11,851 bases of DNA, taken from the NCBI GenBank assembly GCA_937902565.1, contig CALFMX010000226.1, positions 1 through 11,851 on the forward strand. Reading direction: 5' to 3'. Shown in pieces: positions 1 through 6,586 of this stretch. Source of the stretch: an uncultured Spirochaetales bacterium (GTDB taxonomy: Bacteria; Spirochaetota; Spirochaetia; Sphaerochaetales; Sphaerochaetaceae). How positions within the stretch are numbered: position 1 is the first letter of the stretch; the number at the start of each line of letters is the position of its first letter. The position numbers and the translations under genes are program-made. Under the pieces are notes generated by a model. That model worked only from the letters and a program-made list of their open reading frames with translations. It had not been told where the DNA came from and made no database searches.

Positions 1-444
1 GGCGCTGAAGCGCCTGAAGAGGCTGACGCTATCTGCTTCCAGATACTGCTTCCACCACGGCGACCGCTCCACCAGCTGTTCGTTTGCAAAGGGGGGATAG
101 ATGCCCTGCCCATCGCTCGAAGCGATCCAGCCCCGCATCAACGAGGGGACGTTCTTGCGGAGATTGGCCAACTCGGTGGAAAGGTCGATCTCCCCTTCAG
201 TTCCCTCCCCCACCCTCAGGAGCAGTTGCATCTTCGAGGCGACCTGTTCGATCGGTGCAAAGATGGTCGCCTGCAGATTGTTGGTGTAGACCTGCAGGAA
301 GTCCTGGTAGGTGGAGAGCAGCACGGCGGTGGAACGGCTCACCCAAACCCAGCTGACGATGAGGATTGAAAGGACAAGGAGCGAGATGACCAGCACCACA
401 GCCTTGTTCCATCGTCGTTTGGTGGTATCGAACATATTCGTCAC
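1..444 (-). CDS. Membrane sensor, probable YesM-like histidine kinase (N-terminal part, cut by window edge)
   Basis: Only the first 148 codons lie in the window. The protein opens with a short basic stretch (KRRWNK), then one strongly hydrophobic segment (about residues 14-34), then a soluble, presumably extracytoplasmic region. That layout matches the amino end of a sensor kinase with an external ligand domain. No kinase domain (H-box, N/G boxes) is visible, so the kinase call is inference from the upstream gene, a YesN-type response regulator; YesM/YesN pairs are a known two-component class. I choose GTG at 444 because AGAGGAGC lies about 9 nt before it and because GTG overlaps the regulator's stop as GTGA, implying translational coupling. 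ATG at 435, three codons in, is the alternative but lies 18 nt from that site. A non-kinase sensor is possible. Confidence 0.6.
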   Translation of the reverse strand, partial: MTNMFDTTKRRWNKAVVLVISLLVLSILIVSWVWVSRSTAVLLSTYQDFLQVYTNNLQATIFAPIEQVASKMQLLLRVGEGTEGEIDLSTELANLRKNVPSLMRGWIASSDGQGIYPPFANEQLVERSPWWKQYLEADSVSLFRRFSA

Positions 445-1181
445 AGGTTCCTGCTCCTCTGATTCTTGCGATATTGGCCCGGGGAGAGGTGGTAGATGCG
501 CTTGAAACAGCGGTTGAGGTAGGAACTGTCTCCAAACCCGACCCGATCGGCGATCTCCTCGAGCGTATAGTCGGTCTCCTCCAGGTACTTGGCTGCCATC
601 TCGCTACGGAAGGCCTGCAGATGTTCAACGAAGGTGACGCCGCAACGCTTGCTGAACGAAGAGCTCAAATACGCCGGTGAGACGCCGGCGTAGGATGCGG
701 CTGCCCCGAGGGAGACCTCCTGGTCGTAGTAGCGGTCGATGTACTGCAAGGCCCGTTGGATGTGCAGGGGCAGGGCCCGATCGGGGAAGTGGAGGGTGGA
801 GGGCTCCTTCTCATTGAAAACTTTCAGGATCTTATCCAGGACCTGCTCCAGGTCCTTCTGGAACACCGGCTTGAGCAGATAGTCGAAGACCGCGAGCTTG
901 ATCGCCTGCTGGGCATAGGAGAACTGCCCGTGCCCGCTGATGATCACGGCAATGCCGTCCCATCCCGCCAGACGGATCTCCTCGAGGAATTTCAATCCGG
1001 TGCTGCCGGGGATGACGATGTCGCTGAAGATGATGTCCGGTCTGGCCTGTGAGAAGAGTGCCGAGGCCTGCTCGTACGTCGCGGCCTTGGCGACGATGTC
1101 GAAGGCTGAGTCATAGAGCGAGATGTAGGAACTGTACCGCTCCATTGCATTCGGTTCATCCTCTATGAGCATTACCCGCAC
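441..1181 (-). CDS. Two-component response regulator, receiver plus AraC-type DNA-binding domain (YesN-like)
   Basis: This 246-residue protein has an N-terminal receiver domain and a C-terminal AraC/XylS helix-turn-helix domain. In the receiver (about 1-120) the acidic pocket E7/D8, the phospho-acceptor D54 (FSDIVIPG), the switch residue S82 (ISGHG) and the conserved K104 (LLKP) are all present. The C-terminal part (about 140-240) shows the two HTH units of the AraC family, including EIADRVGFGDSSYLNRCFKR and a following P-G-Y/R signature (SPGQYRK). The start is GTG at 1181, with GGGGAGGA about 6 nt before it. It begins 12 nt after the second permease stop and overlaps the sensor start, so it belongs to the sugar operon. 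Family knowledge suggests it activates a sugar-uptake promoter when phosphorylated, probably the one at 4377-4382; this target is inference. Confidence 0.93.
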   Translation of the reverse strand: MRVMLIEDEPNAMERYSSYISLYDSAFDIVAKAATYEQASALFSQARPDIIFSDIVIPGSTGLKFLEEIRLAGWDGIAVIISGHGQFSYAQQAIKLAVFDYLLKPVFQKDLEQVLDKILKVFNEKEPSTLHFPDRALPLHIQRALQYIDRYYDQEVSLGAAASYAGVSPAYLSSSFSKRCGVTFVEHLQAFRSEMAAKYLEETDYTLEEIADRVGFGDSSYLNRCFKRIYHLSPGQYRKNQRSRNL

Positions 1182-1193
1182 ACGCTTCCTCCC

Positions 1194-2042
1194 CTATCCC
1201 TTGACCCCTGTCAGGGCTATGCCCTCGACAAAGTATCGCTGGGCACTGATGTATACTACCACAATCGGGGCTACGCTGATGACGGTCGCTGCCATCACTT
1301 GGTTCCATTTTACATCAAAATCGCCCCTGAGCAGGGAGATACCCAGAGTCAGGGTGCGGTTTCGATCACTCTGGAGGAATACCAGCGCATAGAGGTACTC
1401 ATTCCAGATGGAGAGGAGGGTGATTATGAGCAGCGTGGTCAGTGCCGCCTTGGAGAGGGGGATGATGATGTTCATGAAGCGGGCCCAGTAGCCGTAGCCA
1501 TCGATGACCGCCGCCTCCTCGAGCTCCTTGGGGATGGAGAGGAAGAACTGGCGCAGGAGGAAGGTGCCGTAGGCGGTGAAGATGCCGGAGAGGACCAATG
1601 ACCAGTGGGTGTCCAACAGGCCGAGCTCCCGAAAGATGATGAAGTTGGGGATGAGGACGACCTGGCGGGGGATCATCAGCGTGGCAAGATAGAGGAAGAA
1701 GAGCACATCCCGCCCCTTGAAGCGCAGCCGCGCAAAGGCATAGGCGGCCATCGAACTGGTGGTCAGCGTGCCGATGATGACCAGGGCGGAGATCTTGAAG
1801 GTGTTGTAGAGGTACTTGGCGAAGGGCAGCGCCTTGAAGACCGACCGGTAGTTCTCGAAGTGGAGGGAGGTTGGGATGAGCGAGTACTGGCGGGTATAGA
1901 CCTCCGTGTAGGTCTTCAGCGATGTGGCGACCATCCACCAGAAGGGGATGAAGAAGAAGGCTGCCAGCAGGGCCAGGAGCAGGTAGAGGGCGGTGATGTT
2001 CAGGCGACGTTTTGTTTTTTGTGAGGATTGGATTGTGTTCAT
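1194..2042 (-). CDS. Carbohydrate ABC transporter permease, CUT1 family (MalG/LacG-like)
   Basis: This 282-residue inner-membrane protein is one half of the channel of a sugar importer. It has about six hydrophobic helices, beginning at residues 17-37, and the ABC-permease EAA loop at about 176-195 (EEAAVIDGYG, then P195), which docks on the ATPase. The N-terminal SLKT segment after helix 1 and the ending (RYFVEGIALTGVKG) are typical of the MalG-type second permease. I choose ATG at 2042 because its A is shared with the upstream permease stop (TGATG). An in-frame ATG at 2057 would add five residues but has no ribosome-binding site. The partner permease lies directly upstream and the binding protein before that. 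The substrate cannot be read from the sequence. Confidence 0.93.
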   Translation of the reverse strand: MNTIQSSQKTKRRLNITALYLLLALLAAFFFIPFWWMVATSLKTYTEVYTRQYSLIPTSLHFENYRSVFKALPFAKYLYNTFKISALVIIGTLTTSSMAAYAFARLRFKGRDVLFFLYLATLMIPRQVVLIPNFIIFRELGLLDTHWSLVLSGIFTAYGTFLLRQFFLSIPKELEEAAVIDGYGYWARFMNIIIPLSKAALTTLLIITLLSIWNEYLYALVFLQSDRNRTLTLGISLLRGDFDVKWNQVMAATVISVAPIVVVYISAQRYFVEGIALTGVKG

Positions 2043-2926
2043 CAGTTGAATACCCATTTGTCAGAGTAGTGGTTCTGCACCAGTGTAATGATGAAAATGG
2101 CCACAAAGAGGATGAGGCTCAACGCCGAGGCGTACCCCATCCGGAAGAATTGGAAACCATTCTGGTAGATGTACATGACCAGGGTGTTGGTGGCGTTGGC
2201 CGGCCCACCCTTGGTGAGGACCGAGGTCAGGTCGAAGATCTGGAAGGAGCCGATGAGGCTGGTGGTCAGGGCGAAGAAGGTGGTCGGGCTGATCAGGGGC
2301 AGGGTGACATTGAAGAAGACGGTGCGGGCGTTGGCCCCGTCGATGGAGGCAGCCTCATAGTAGGAGCGGGAGATACCCTGCAGGCCGGCGAGGAAGATCA
2401 CCATGAAGTAGCCGAGCTCCTTCCAGAGCCCGACGAAGATGACCGACGGCATCGCCCAGGCGGGGGAGACGAGGAACGGTATTGCGTCTATGCCGAAGAA
2501 GGAGAGCATGTGATTGATCAGGCCATTGTTAGAGCTCTCCAGCAGGGGGGCCCAGATCAGGGCGACGGCGACGCTGGAGCAGACCGAGGGGAGGAAGGCG
2601 ATCGCCCTGAAGAAGTTCCTCCCCCGCAGCTGCTTGTTGAGCAGGATGGCCAACAGCAGCGAGAGGACCAGGTTCAACGGGACCTTCACGAAGGAGTAGA
2701 GGGCGGTGTTCTTGAGCGTAAGCCAGAAGATGGAGTCTTTCAACAGCTCGCGGTAGTTGGCCAGTCCGGTGAAGGAGGGCTTGTCGAGCAGGCCCCAGTC
2801 CACAAAACTGAGGGCAAAGGACGAGACGGTCGGGATGAGGGAGAAGATGAGAAAACCGATGATGTTCGGCAGGAGGAAGAGCAGCGCTGCCCGGTGTTCG
2901 GCTCGAACCATTCTTGATTTATTCAT
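2042..2926 (-). CDS. Carbohydrate ABC transporter permease, CUT1 family (MalF/UgpA-like)
   Basis: This is the first permease of the sugar importer, 294 residues from the start chosen here. Hydrophobic helices begin at about residue 14 and the EAA loop is at about 191-210 (EAASIDGANA, then P210). The TKGGP segment near residue 249 is frequent in UgpA/LacF-type permeases. The reading frame is open to an ATG at 2983, but those extra 19 codons would run through the hairpin at 2948-2981 and encode a non-hydrophobic, un-family-like extension. ATG at 2926, just past the hairpin, gives the usual family N-terminus (basic residues, then helix 1). No good Shine-Dalgarno precedes either ATG, so start confidence is lower than family confidence. 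It overlaps the next permease by one base. Confidence 0.9.
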   Translation of the reverse strand: MNKSRMVRAEHRAALLFLLPNIIGFLIFSLIPTVSSFALSFVDWGLLDKPSFTGLANYRELLKDSIFWLTLKNTALYSFVKVPLNLVLSLLLAILLNKQLRGRNFFRAIAFLPSVCSSVAVALIWAPLLESSNNGLINHMLSFFGIDAIPFLVSPAWAMPSVIFVGLWKELGYFMVIFLAGLQGISRSYYEAASIDGANARTVFFNVTLPLISPTTFFALTTSLIGSFQIFDLTSVLTKGGPANATNTLVMYIYQNGFQFFRMGYASALSLILFVAIFIITLVQNHYSDKWVFN

Positions 2927-2947
2927 AAGGTAGTACCCACTTGGATG

Positions 2948-2981
2948 GGACAGGCTGGCAGGAAACCCCTCCAGCCTGTCC
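2948..2981 (-). other. Strong intercistronic RNA hairpin between binding-protein and permease genes
   Basis: Perfect 11-bp arms (GGACAGGCTGG and CCAGCCTGTCC) flank a 12-nt loop in which AGG/CCT can extend the stem past a one-base bulge. It starts 9 nt after the binding-protein stop and ends before the likely permease start. No U-tract follows on the transcribed strand, so it is not a standard terminator. Such hairpins are known to protect upstream binding-protein mRNA and reduce downstream permease output; that role here is inferred. Confidence 0.75.
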
Positions 2982-2989
2982 ATAATCTG

Positions 2990-4273
2990 TTACTTCGAGT
3001 TGGTCTTGATGATCTTCATGATGTCGGCTCGAATCTCACCCATTGCCTGCTGGGCGCTCTTGCCAAGCATTGCAGCCTGGACTGCCGGCATGATCTTGGA
3101 TTCGATTGCGGCATAGCCGGTACGCAGCGGAAGGGTGTGCCCATACTCTGCGGCGATCAGCTCGCTGTTCTCCTTGATCATCATCGGATACCGCCCCGCG
3201 GTGAGGTAGTGGTCCCAGTTCTCGGGGATGTTCAGCGTCGGCGGGAAGCGCTTGGCCTTGACATAGAGATCCTCACCCTCGACACCGCGGAGGAACTTGG
3301 TGAAGGTCCAGGCGGCTTCCTTCTGCTTGGAGGCCTTTGCGATGCTGATGGTATTGCTCTTGAAGACGGTGGTATTCCTGCTGTCCTTCGCTTGCGGCAT
3401 CGTCCATGCTTCGAATCGGATGTTCTCTATGTTTTGGATTGCTAGGATCTCCTGGGCCGAACCGCTCATCATGGCGAGGTTGTTGTTGCTGAACCAGCGG
3501 CGCAGCGCTTCGGTGTTGCCTGCGTTGACGCTATCCTTGGGCATATAGCCCTGCTGGTAGAGATCTGCGATGAGCTGGATGGCTGCCACCGCACCACCCT
3601 GGTCACCGGTGTACTGGCTCTTGTCCTCGCTGAGCAGGCTCCCTCCCTTTGCCCATACGAGGGGAAGGATGATGGAGATATTGTTCGTGTCGATGGCGTA
3701 GCCGTACACATTGTCCACTTTCGGGTTGAACGAGCGGACGATACGCTCAAAGTCATCAATCGTCCAATCGAGCGACGGCAAGGGGATGCCGGCCTTCTCG
3801 AAGACCTCGAGGTTCAAGAGCATGTACAGCGGGGCGGTACCCCAGGGGAGGCCATAGATCTGTCCGTCGACGACCGCCTCCTCGATGCCCATCTTGGGGT
3901 AGAGGTCAAGGTCGATCCCGTCACGCTCGATGTAGGGGGAGAGGCTCTCGACTGCTCCCAGCTTGATGAAGTCATAGAAGTAGTAGTCGTCGATGCGCAT
4001 CACGTCGGGGGCCATGTTGCCGGCGATCATCGTCATGATCTTTGTGTGGTAGTCGGCATAGCCGCTGACAACCGGCTCGATCTTGATGTCCGGATGGAGC
4101 TTTTCGAATGCCTCGATGATGTCTTGCTCTACCCCGATCGCATCCGGGTTGCCCCAGAAGGCGTACTTCAGGGTCACCGGTCCACTCTGGGCGGCACTCT
4201 CGCCCTTCCCTTGTGCGCCGATCCCTCCCAGGACCAAGACCAAGGCCAATAGTACGAGTAATGTTCGTTTCAT
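2990..4273 (-). CDS. Extracellular sugar-binding protein of an ABC importer (family 1 solute-binding protein)
   Basis: This 427-residue protein captures a carbohydrate outside the inner membrane and delivers it to the two permeases encoded downstream. It has a classical signal peptide: MKR, a Leu/Val-rich core to about residue 17, then a small-residue cleavage region GIGAQG near residue 20. There is no cysteine there, so it looks like a type I secreted periplasmic protein rather than a lipoprotein, unlike many spirochaete binding proteins. The mature part has the family layout: LKYAFWG at the first beta strand, FEKLHPDIKIEP, the APDVMRIDDYY region near 90 and GQIYGLPWG near 137, followed by the second lobe. 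The start is secure: AAGGAGGT lies 6 nt before the ATG. It is the first gene of the operon. Oligosaccharide or glycerol-phosphate type substrates are possible. Confidence 0.95.
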   Translation of the reverse strand: MKRTLLVLLALVLVLGGIGAQGKGESAAQSGPVTLKYAFWGNPDAIGVEQDIIEAFEKLHPDIKIEPVVSGYADYHTKIMTMIAGNMAPDVMRIDDYYFYDFIKLGAVESLSPYIERDGIDLDLYPKMGIEEAVVDGQIYGLPWGTAPLYMLLNLEVFEKAGIPLPSLDWTIDDFERIVRSFNPKVDNVYGYAIDTNNISIILPLVWAKGGSLLSEDKSQYTGDQGGAVAAIQLIADLYQQGYMPKDSVNAGNTEALRRWFSNNNLAMMSGSAQEILAIQNIENIRFEAWTMPQAKDSRNTTVFKSNTISIAKASKQKEAAWTFTKFLRGVEGEDLYVKAKRFPPTLNIPENWDHYLTAGRYPMMIKENSELIAAEYGHTLPLRTGYAAIESKIMPAVQAAMLGKSAQQAMGEIRADIMKIIKTNSK

Positions 4274-4279
4274 CGTCTT

Positions 4280-4287
4280 ACCTCCTT
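4280..4287 (-). promoter_or_regulatory. Near-perfect Shine-Dalgarno of the sugar-binding protein gene
   Basis: AAGGAGGT lies 6 nt before the ATG at 4273. It is the strongest ribosome-binding site in the operon; the two permeases have hardly any, which fits high production of binding protein over permeases. Confidence 0.85.
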
Positions 4288-4350
4288 AATTGGTGTTCGA
4301 TGGTATACCCATCCTCGGCCAGCTTGCCCGTGGGCGCTATGGTGGATTTT

Positions 4351-4382
4351 TATCAAAATATGGAGATTCTTTTGATATTATA
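4351..4382 (-). promoter_or_regulatory. Sugar-operon promoter -10 with overlapping inverted-repeat operator candidate
   Basis: On the minus strand a perfect TATAAT occupies 4382-4377, placing the transcript start near 4370 and giving a leader of about 97 nt. The best -35 at 16-bp spacing is CTGGAA, only 3 of 6 matches, as expected of an activator-dependent promoter. An inverted repeat TATCAAAA (4351-4358) / TTTTGATA (4370-4377), with 11 nt between arms, spans the start region and touches the -10. This is the expected position for a repressor operator; the protein that binds is unknown. Confidence 0.55.
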
Positions 4383-4443
4383 GCATCAATGTTCGTATTT
4401 CCAGATTGGAGTGCTCCCGTTCCCATCTCACACACGCGTGGCC

Positions 4444-4472
4444 TTGCACTCTCCGCACAGGCACGGTATAAC
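4444..4472 (+). promoter_or_regulatory. Candidate tatD promoter directly abutting the start codon
   Basis: TTGCAC (4444-4449), 17 bp, TATAAC (4467-4472). The -10 ends 7 nt before the ATG at 4480, so transcription would start at or next to the A of ATG. An alternative upstream -35 (TTGATA, 4372-4377) exists inside the inverted repeat but lacks a good -10. Confidence 0.4.
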
Positions 4473-4479
4473 TCTTGTC

Positions 4480-5271
4480 ATGGACACCAGCTACCCCCCC
4501 TTGATCGACACCCACTTCCATCTGCGCTCCATGGAGCGCAAGGGTCTTGATGTTGCTGCCCTCCTCTCTGAGATGGAGAGGCTGGGCATGCAAGGCATCG
4601 ATGTAGGCATCGAAGGCGACGACCTGGGCGAACGGATCGAACGCTTTGGGCGGTGGGCGAACATCCGCTTCGCCGCCGGCATCGGGCCATGGGGCGTCGG
4701 CGATGGCCAGAGGCCCGTCGCAGAACAGCTTGAAGCGCTTATGCACCAACTGGATGTGGGTAATGCGGTGGCGATCGGTGAGATCGGGCTGGACAACCAC
4801 TGGAAGTATGGCACCCGGGAGCGTCAGGAGGAGCTCTTGCTCCTCCAGATGGATGCAGCCGAAGAGCGGGGCTTGCCGATCATCATCCACAACCGAGAGG
4901 CCGACGAGCAGTTTGTGCGCATCCTCTCCGGGCGCACATTATCCAGGCGTGGCATCTTCCACTCCTACCAGGGAGGCGAGGCGCTTGCCCGCCTGGCCAT
5001 CGAGCGGGGCTTCTTCCTCTCCTTTGCCGGGCCGCTGACCTACAAGGCCAACAGGGGGATGCAGGAGCTCTTCTCTGCCCTCCCCCTCTCCTCGATCCTC
5101 CTTGAGACCGACAGCCCCTACCTCAGCCCGGTACCGCTGAGGGGAGAGACCAACACCCCCCTCTCGATGATCCACATCTACCGCTTCGCCGCCCGCCTCA
5201 GGGGCATGGAGGAGGGGGCGTTCATCAGTGCCGTTGCCGGCAACTACCAGAGATTTTTAAAGCAGGGCTGA
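4480..5271 (+). CDS. TatD-family metal-dependent hydrolase (DNase-like)
   Basis: This 263-residue cytoplasmic protein belongs to the TatD branch of the amidohydrolase superfamily, whose members are Mg-dependent 3'-5' exonucleases acting on DNA or RNA. All expected metal-binding positions are visible: H12 and H14 (DTHFHL), E101 (GEIGLD), H137 (IIHNRE), H161 (HSYQGG) and D211 (ETDSPYL). The length equals the family norm. The frame is open to an ATG at 4411, but family members begin only a few residues before the DTHxH motif, so ATG at 4480 is chosen. There is no Shine-Dalgarno before this ATG; see the promoter entry. It is divergent from the sugar operon and upstream of the aldolase gene, which has its own promoter. 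A role in nucleic-acid repair or turnover is inferred from the family only. Confidence 0.9.
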   Translation: MDTSYPPLIDTHFHLRSMERKGLDVAALLSEMERLGMQGIDVGIEGDDLGERIERFGRWANIRFAAGIGPWGVGDGQRPVAEQLEALMHQLDVGNAVAIGEIGLDNHWKYGTRERQEELLLLQMDAAEERGLPIIIHNREADEQFVRILSGRTLSRRGIFHSYQGGEALARLAIERGFFLSFAGPLTYKANRGMQELFSALPLSSILLETDSPYLSPVPLRGETNTPLSMIHIYRFAARLRGMEEGAFISAVAGNYQRFLKQG

Positions 5272-5375
5272 GGCGGCCGGCAATCACCACCATCGCCTGT
5301 CCCCTCCCCGTGTCATGATTTCTTTTCATTATCGGTATTTCTTCTCCCTCTTGCGTCATTGGGGCGGGGGTGTGG

Positions 5376-5405
5376 TTGACCTCTTGGCAGAGTATTGGAT
5401 ACATT
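5376..5405 (+). promoter_or_regulatory. Candidate promoter of the aldolase gene
   Basis: TTGACC (5376-5381, 5 of 6) is followed after 18 bp by TACATT (5400-5405, 4 of 6). The start would fall near 5412, giving a leader of about 33 nt. A second TTGACG at 5405-5410 has no useful -10 before the ribosome-binding site. Confidence 0.5.
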
Positions 5406-5409
5406 TGAC

Positions 5410-5427
5410 GTGGATCGAAGCATCCAC
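5410..5427 (+). other. Hairpin at the 5' end of the aldolase leader
   Basis: GTGGAT (5410-5415) and ATCCAC (5422-5427) form a 6-bp stem with a 6-nt loop. It sits at the predicted 5' end of the transcript and just upstream of the Shine-Dalgarno AAGGAG (5433-5438). It could protect the mRNA 5' end or be a DNA operator; neither is shown. Confidence 0.45.
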
Positions 5428-5444
5428 TGTACAAGGAGAACGTT

Positions 5445-6437
5445 ATGATATCCTACAAGGAACTCGGACTGGTAAAAACCAAGGAAATGTTTGAAAAAGC
5501 ACTGAAGGGCAAGTATGCCATCCCCGCCTACAACTTCAACAACATGGAGCAGATGCAGGCGATCATCCAGGCGTGTGTGGAGACCAGGAGCCCGGTCATC
5601 ATGCAGGTCTCGAAGGGAGCGAGGGACTACGCCAACATCAACTTGCTGCGCAACATGGCCCGTGGCGCCGGCGAATACGCCCGTGAGCTCGGCTATGACA
5701 TCCCCATCGTGCTCCACCTTGACCACGGCGACTCTTTCGAGACGTGCAAGGATTGCATCGACAACGGTTTCTCCAGCGTCATGATCGATGGCAGCCACCT
5801 CCCCTATGAGGAGAACGTCGCCCTGACACGCAAGGTCGTCGAGTATGCCCATGCCCATGGCGTCTCCGTCGAGGGTGAGCTGGGAGTGCTGGCAGGCATC
5901 GAGGATGAGGTGAGCCATGAGGTGAGCCACTACACCAAGCCTGAAGAGGTCGTCGACTTCGTCAGCCGCACCGGTGTCGACTCGCTTGCCATCTCCATCG
6001 GTACCAGCCATGGCGCCAACAAGTTCAAGAGAGAGGATTGCACCCGTGATGCGGACGGCAACCTCGTGCCGCCGCCGCTCCGCTTCGACATCCTCGAGGA
6101 GATCGAGCGCCAGCTGCCCAACTTCCCCATCGTCCTCCACGGCTCCTCCTCGGTGCCCCAGGAGTATGTCGAGATGATCGGCCGGTACGGTGGCAAGCTC
6201 AAGGACTCCATCGGTATTCCCGAGAGCCAGCTGCGCAAGGCTGCATCGAGTGCTGTCTGCAAGATCAACATCGACAGTGACGGACGCCTCGCCATGACCG
6301 GAATCATCCGCAAGGTCTTGACAGAGAACCCCGGCGAGTTCGATCCGCGCAAGTACCTCGGACCGGCCCGTGAAGAGCTGAAGAAGATGTACATGCACAA
6401 GAACAAGAACGTGCTCGGCTCTGCCGGCCACGCCTGA
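5445..6437 (+). CDS. fba: Class II fructose-1,6-bisphosphate aldolase
   Basis: This 330-residue cytoplasmic enzyme splits fructose-1,6-bisphosphate into dihydroxyacetone phosphate and glyceraldehyde-3-phosphate, and runs in reverse in gluconeogenesis. The class II (zinc) signature is clear: PAYNFNN near 27-33, HLDHGDS with catalytic D93 and zinc ligand H94, E145 in EGELG, H189 in GTSHG, H232 in LHGSS, and the substrate loop NIDSD at 275-279. Inserts around 198-212 and the length fit the longer aldolase type common in spirochaetes. The start is supported by AAGGAG six nt before the ATG. It appears monocistronic, with its own promoter, a 5' hairpin and a 3' hairpin. It would process sugars brought in by importers such as the one at the start of the window, though no regulatory link is seen. 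Confidence 0.97.
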   Translation: MISYKELGLVKTKEMFEKALKGKYAIPAYNFNNMEQMQAIIQACVETRSPVIMQVSKGARDYANINLLRNMARGAGEYARELGYDIPIVLHLDHGDSFETCKDCIDNGFSSVMIDGSHLPYEENVALTRKVVEYAHAHGVSVEGELGVLAGIEDEVSHEVSHYTKPEEVVDFVSRTGVDSLAISIGTSHGANKFKREDCTRDADGNLVPPPLRFDILEEIERQLPNFPIVLHGSSSVPQEYVEMIGRYGGKLKDSIGIPESQLRKAASSAVCKINIDSDGRLAMTGIIRKVLTENPGEFDPRKYLGPAREELKKMYMHKNKNVLGSAGHA

Positions 6438-6453
6438 TAACCGCCCATTATGG

Positions 6454-6478
6454 ATAGCCGCCCGATCCGGGCGGCTAT
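6454..6478 (+). terminator. Terminator-like hairpin after fba
   Basis: Perfect 11-bp stem (ATAGCCGCCCG / CGGGCGGCTAT) with a 3-nt loop, starting 16 nt after the fba stop. Only a poor T-run follows (TGATGCTTT), because the next promoter -35 begins at 6486. It may work as a weak terminator or as a 3' barrier to decay. Confidence 0.6.
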
Positions 6479-6485
6479 TGATGCT

Positions 6486-6514
6486 TTGACACGCTCTAGT
6501 GCGTGTGCTATATT
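6486..6514 (+). promoter_or_regulatory. Strong promoter of the infC-rpmI-rplT operon
   Basis: TTGACA (6486-6491, perfect), 17 bp, TATATT (6509-6514, 5 of 6), with an extended -10 TG one base upstream. The predicted start is near 6521, giving a leader of about 66 nt. This is the best sigma-70-type promoter in the window, as expected for translation genes. Confidence 0.85.
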
Positions 6515-6546
6515 GTTTGAGGTCGACCTTTTAGGTCGTTTCAAAC
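6515..6546 (+). other. Inverted repeats over the infC transcription start
   Basis: CGACCT (6524-6529) and AGGTCG (6533-6538) form a stem with a TTT loop at the predicted 5' end of the mRNA. Outside it, GTTTGA (6515-6520) mirrors TCAAAC (6541-6546). The left arm of the outer pair lies before the predicted start, so the full repeat exists only in DNA. AGGTCGACCT (6520-6529) is also a perfect palindrome that competes with the stem. Confidence 0.5.
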
Positions 6547-6586
6547 TCACAGAACGTGGTTTTCACCGAAAACACAAGGAGATCGT

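Noticed and set aside
2012..2917. 301-codon plus-strand open frame over the first permease
   Set aside because: Its composition is extreme (Glu, Gly, Asp, Gln), as expected when a membrane-protein gene is read backwards; the minus-strand permease is clear.
4411..4479. Upstream ATG for tatD
   Set aside because: It would put 23 extra residues before the metal motif that normally lies near the amino end, and would cover the promoter.
5272..5375. Terminator for tatD in the tatD-fba gap
   Set aside because: CCCCTCCCC and GGGGCGGGGG could pair only across a loop of about 60 nt with a mismatch, and no T-tract hairpin is present.
5313..6431. 372-codon open frame on the minus strand across fba
   Set aside because: It lies opposite the well-conserved aldolase gene and has no recognisable domain; long antisense frames are expected in GC-rich coding DNA.
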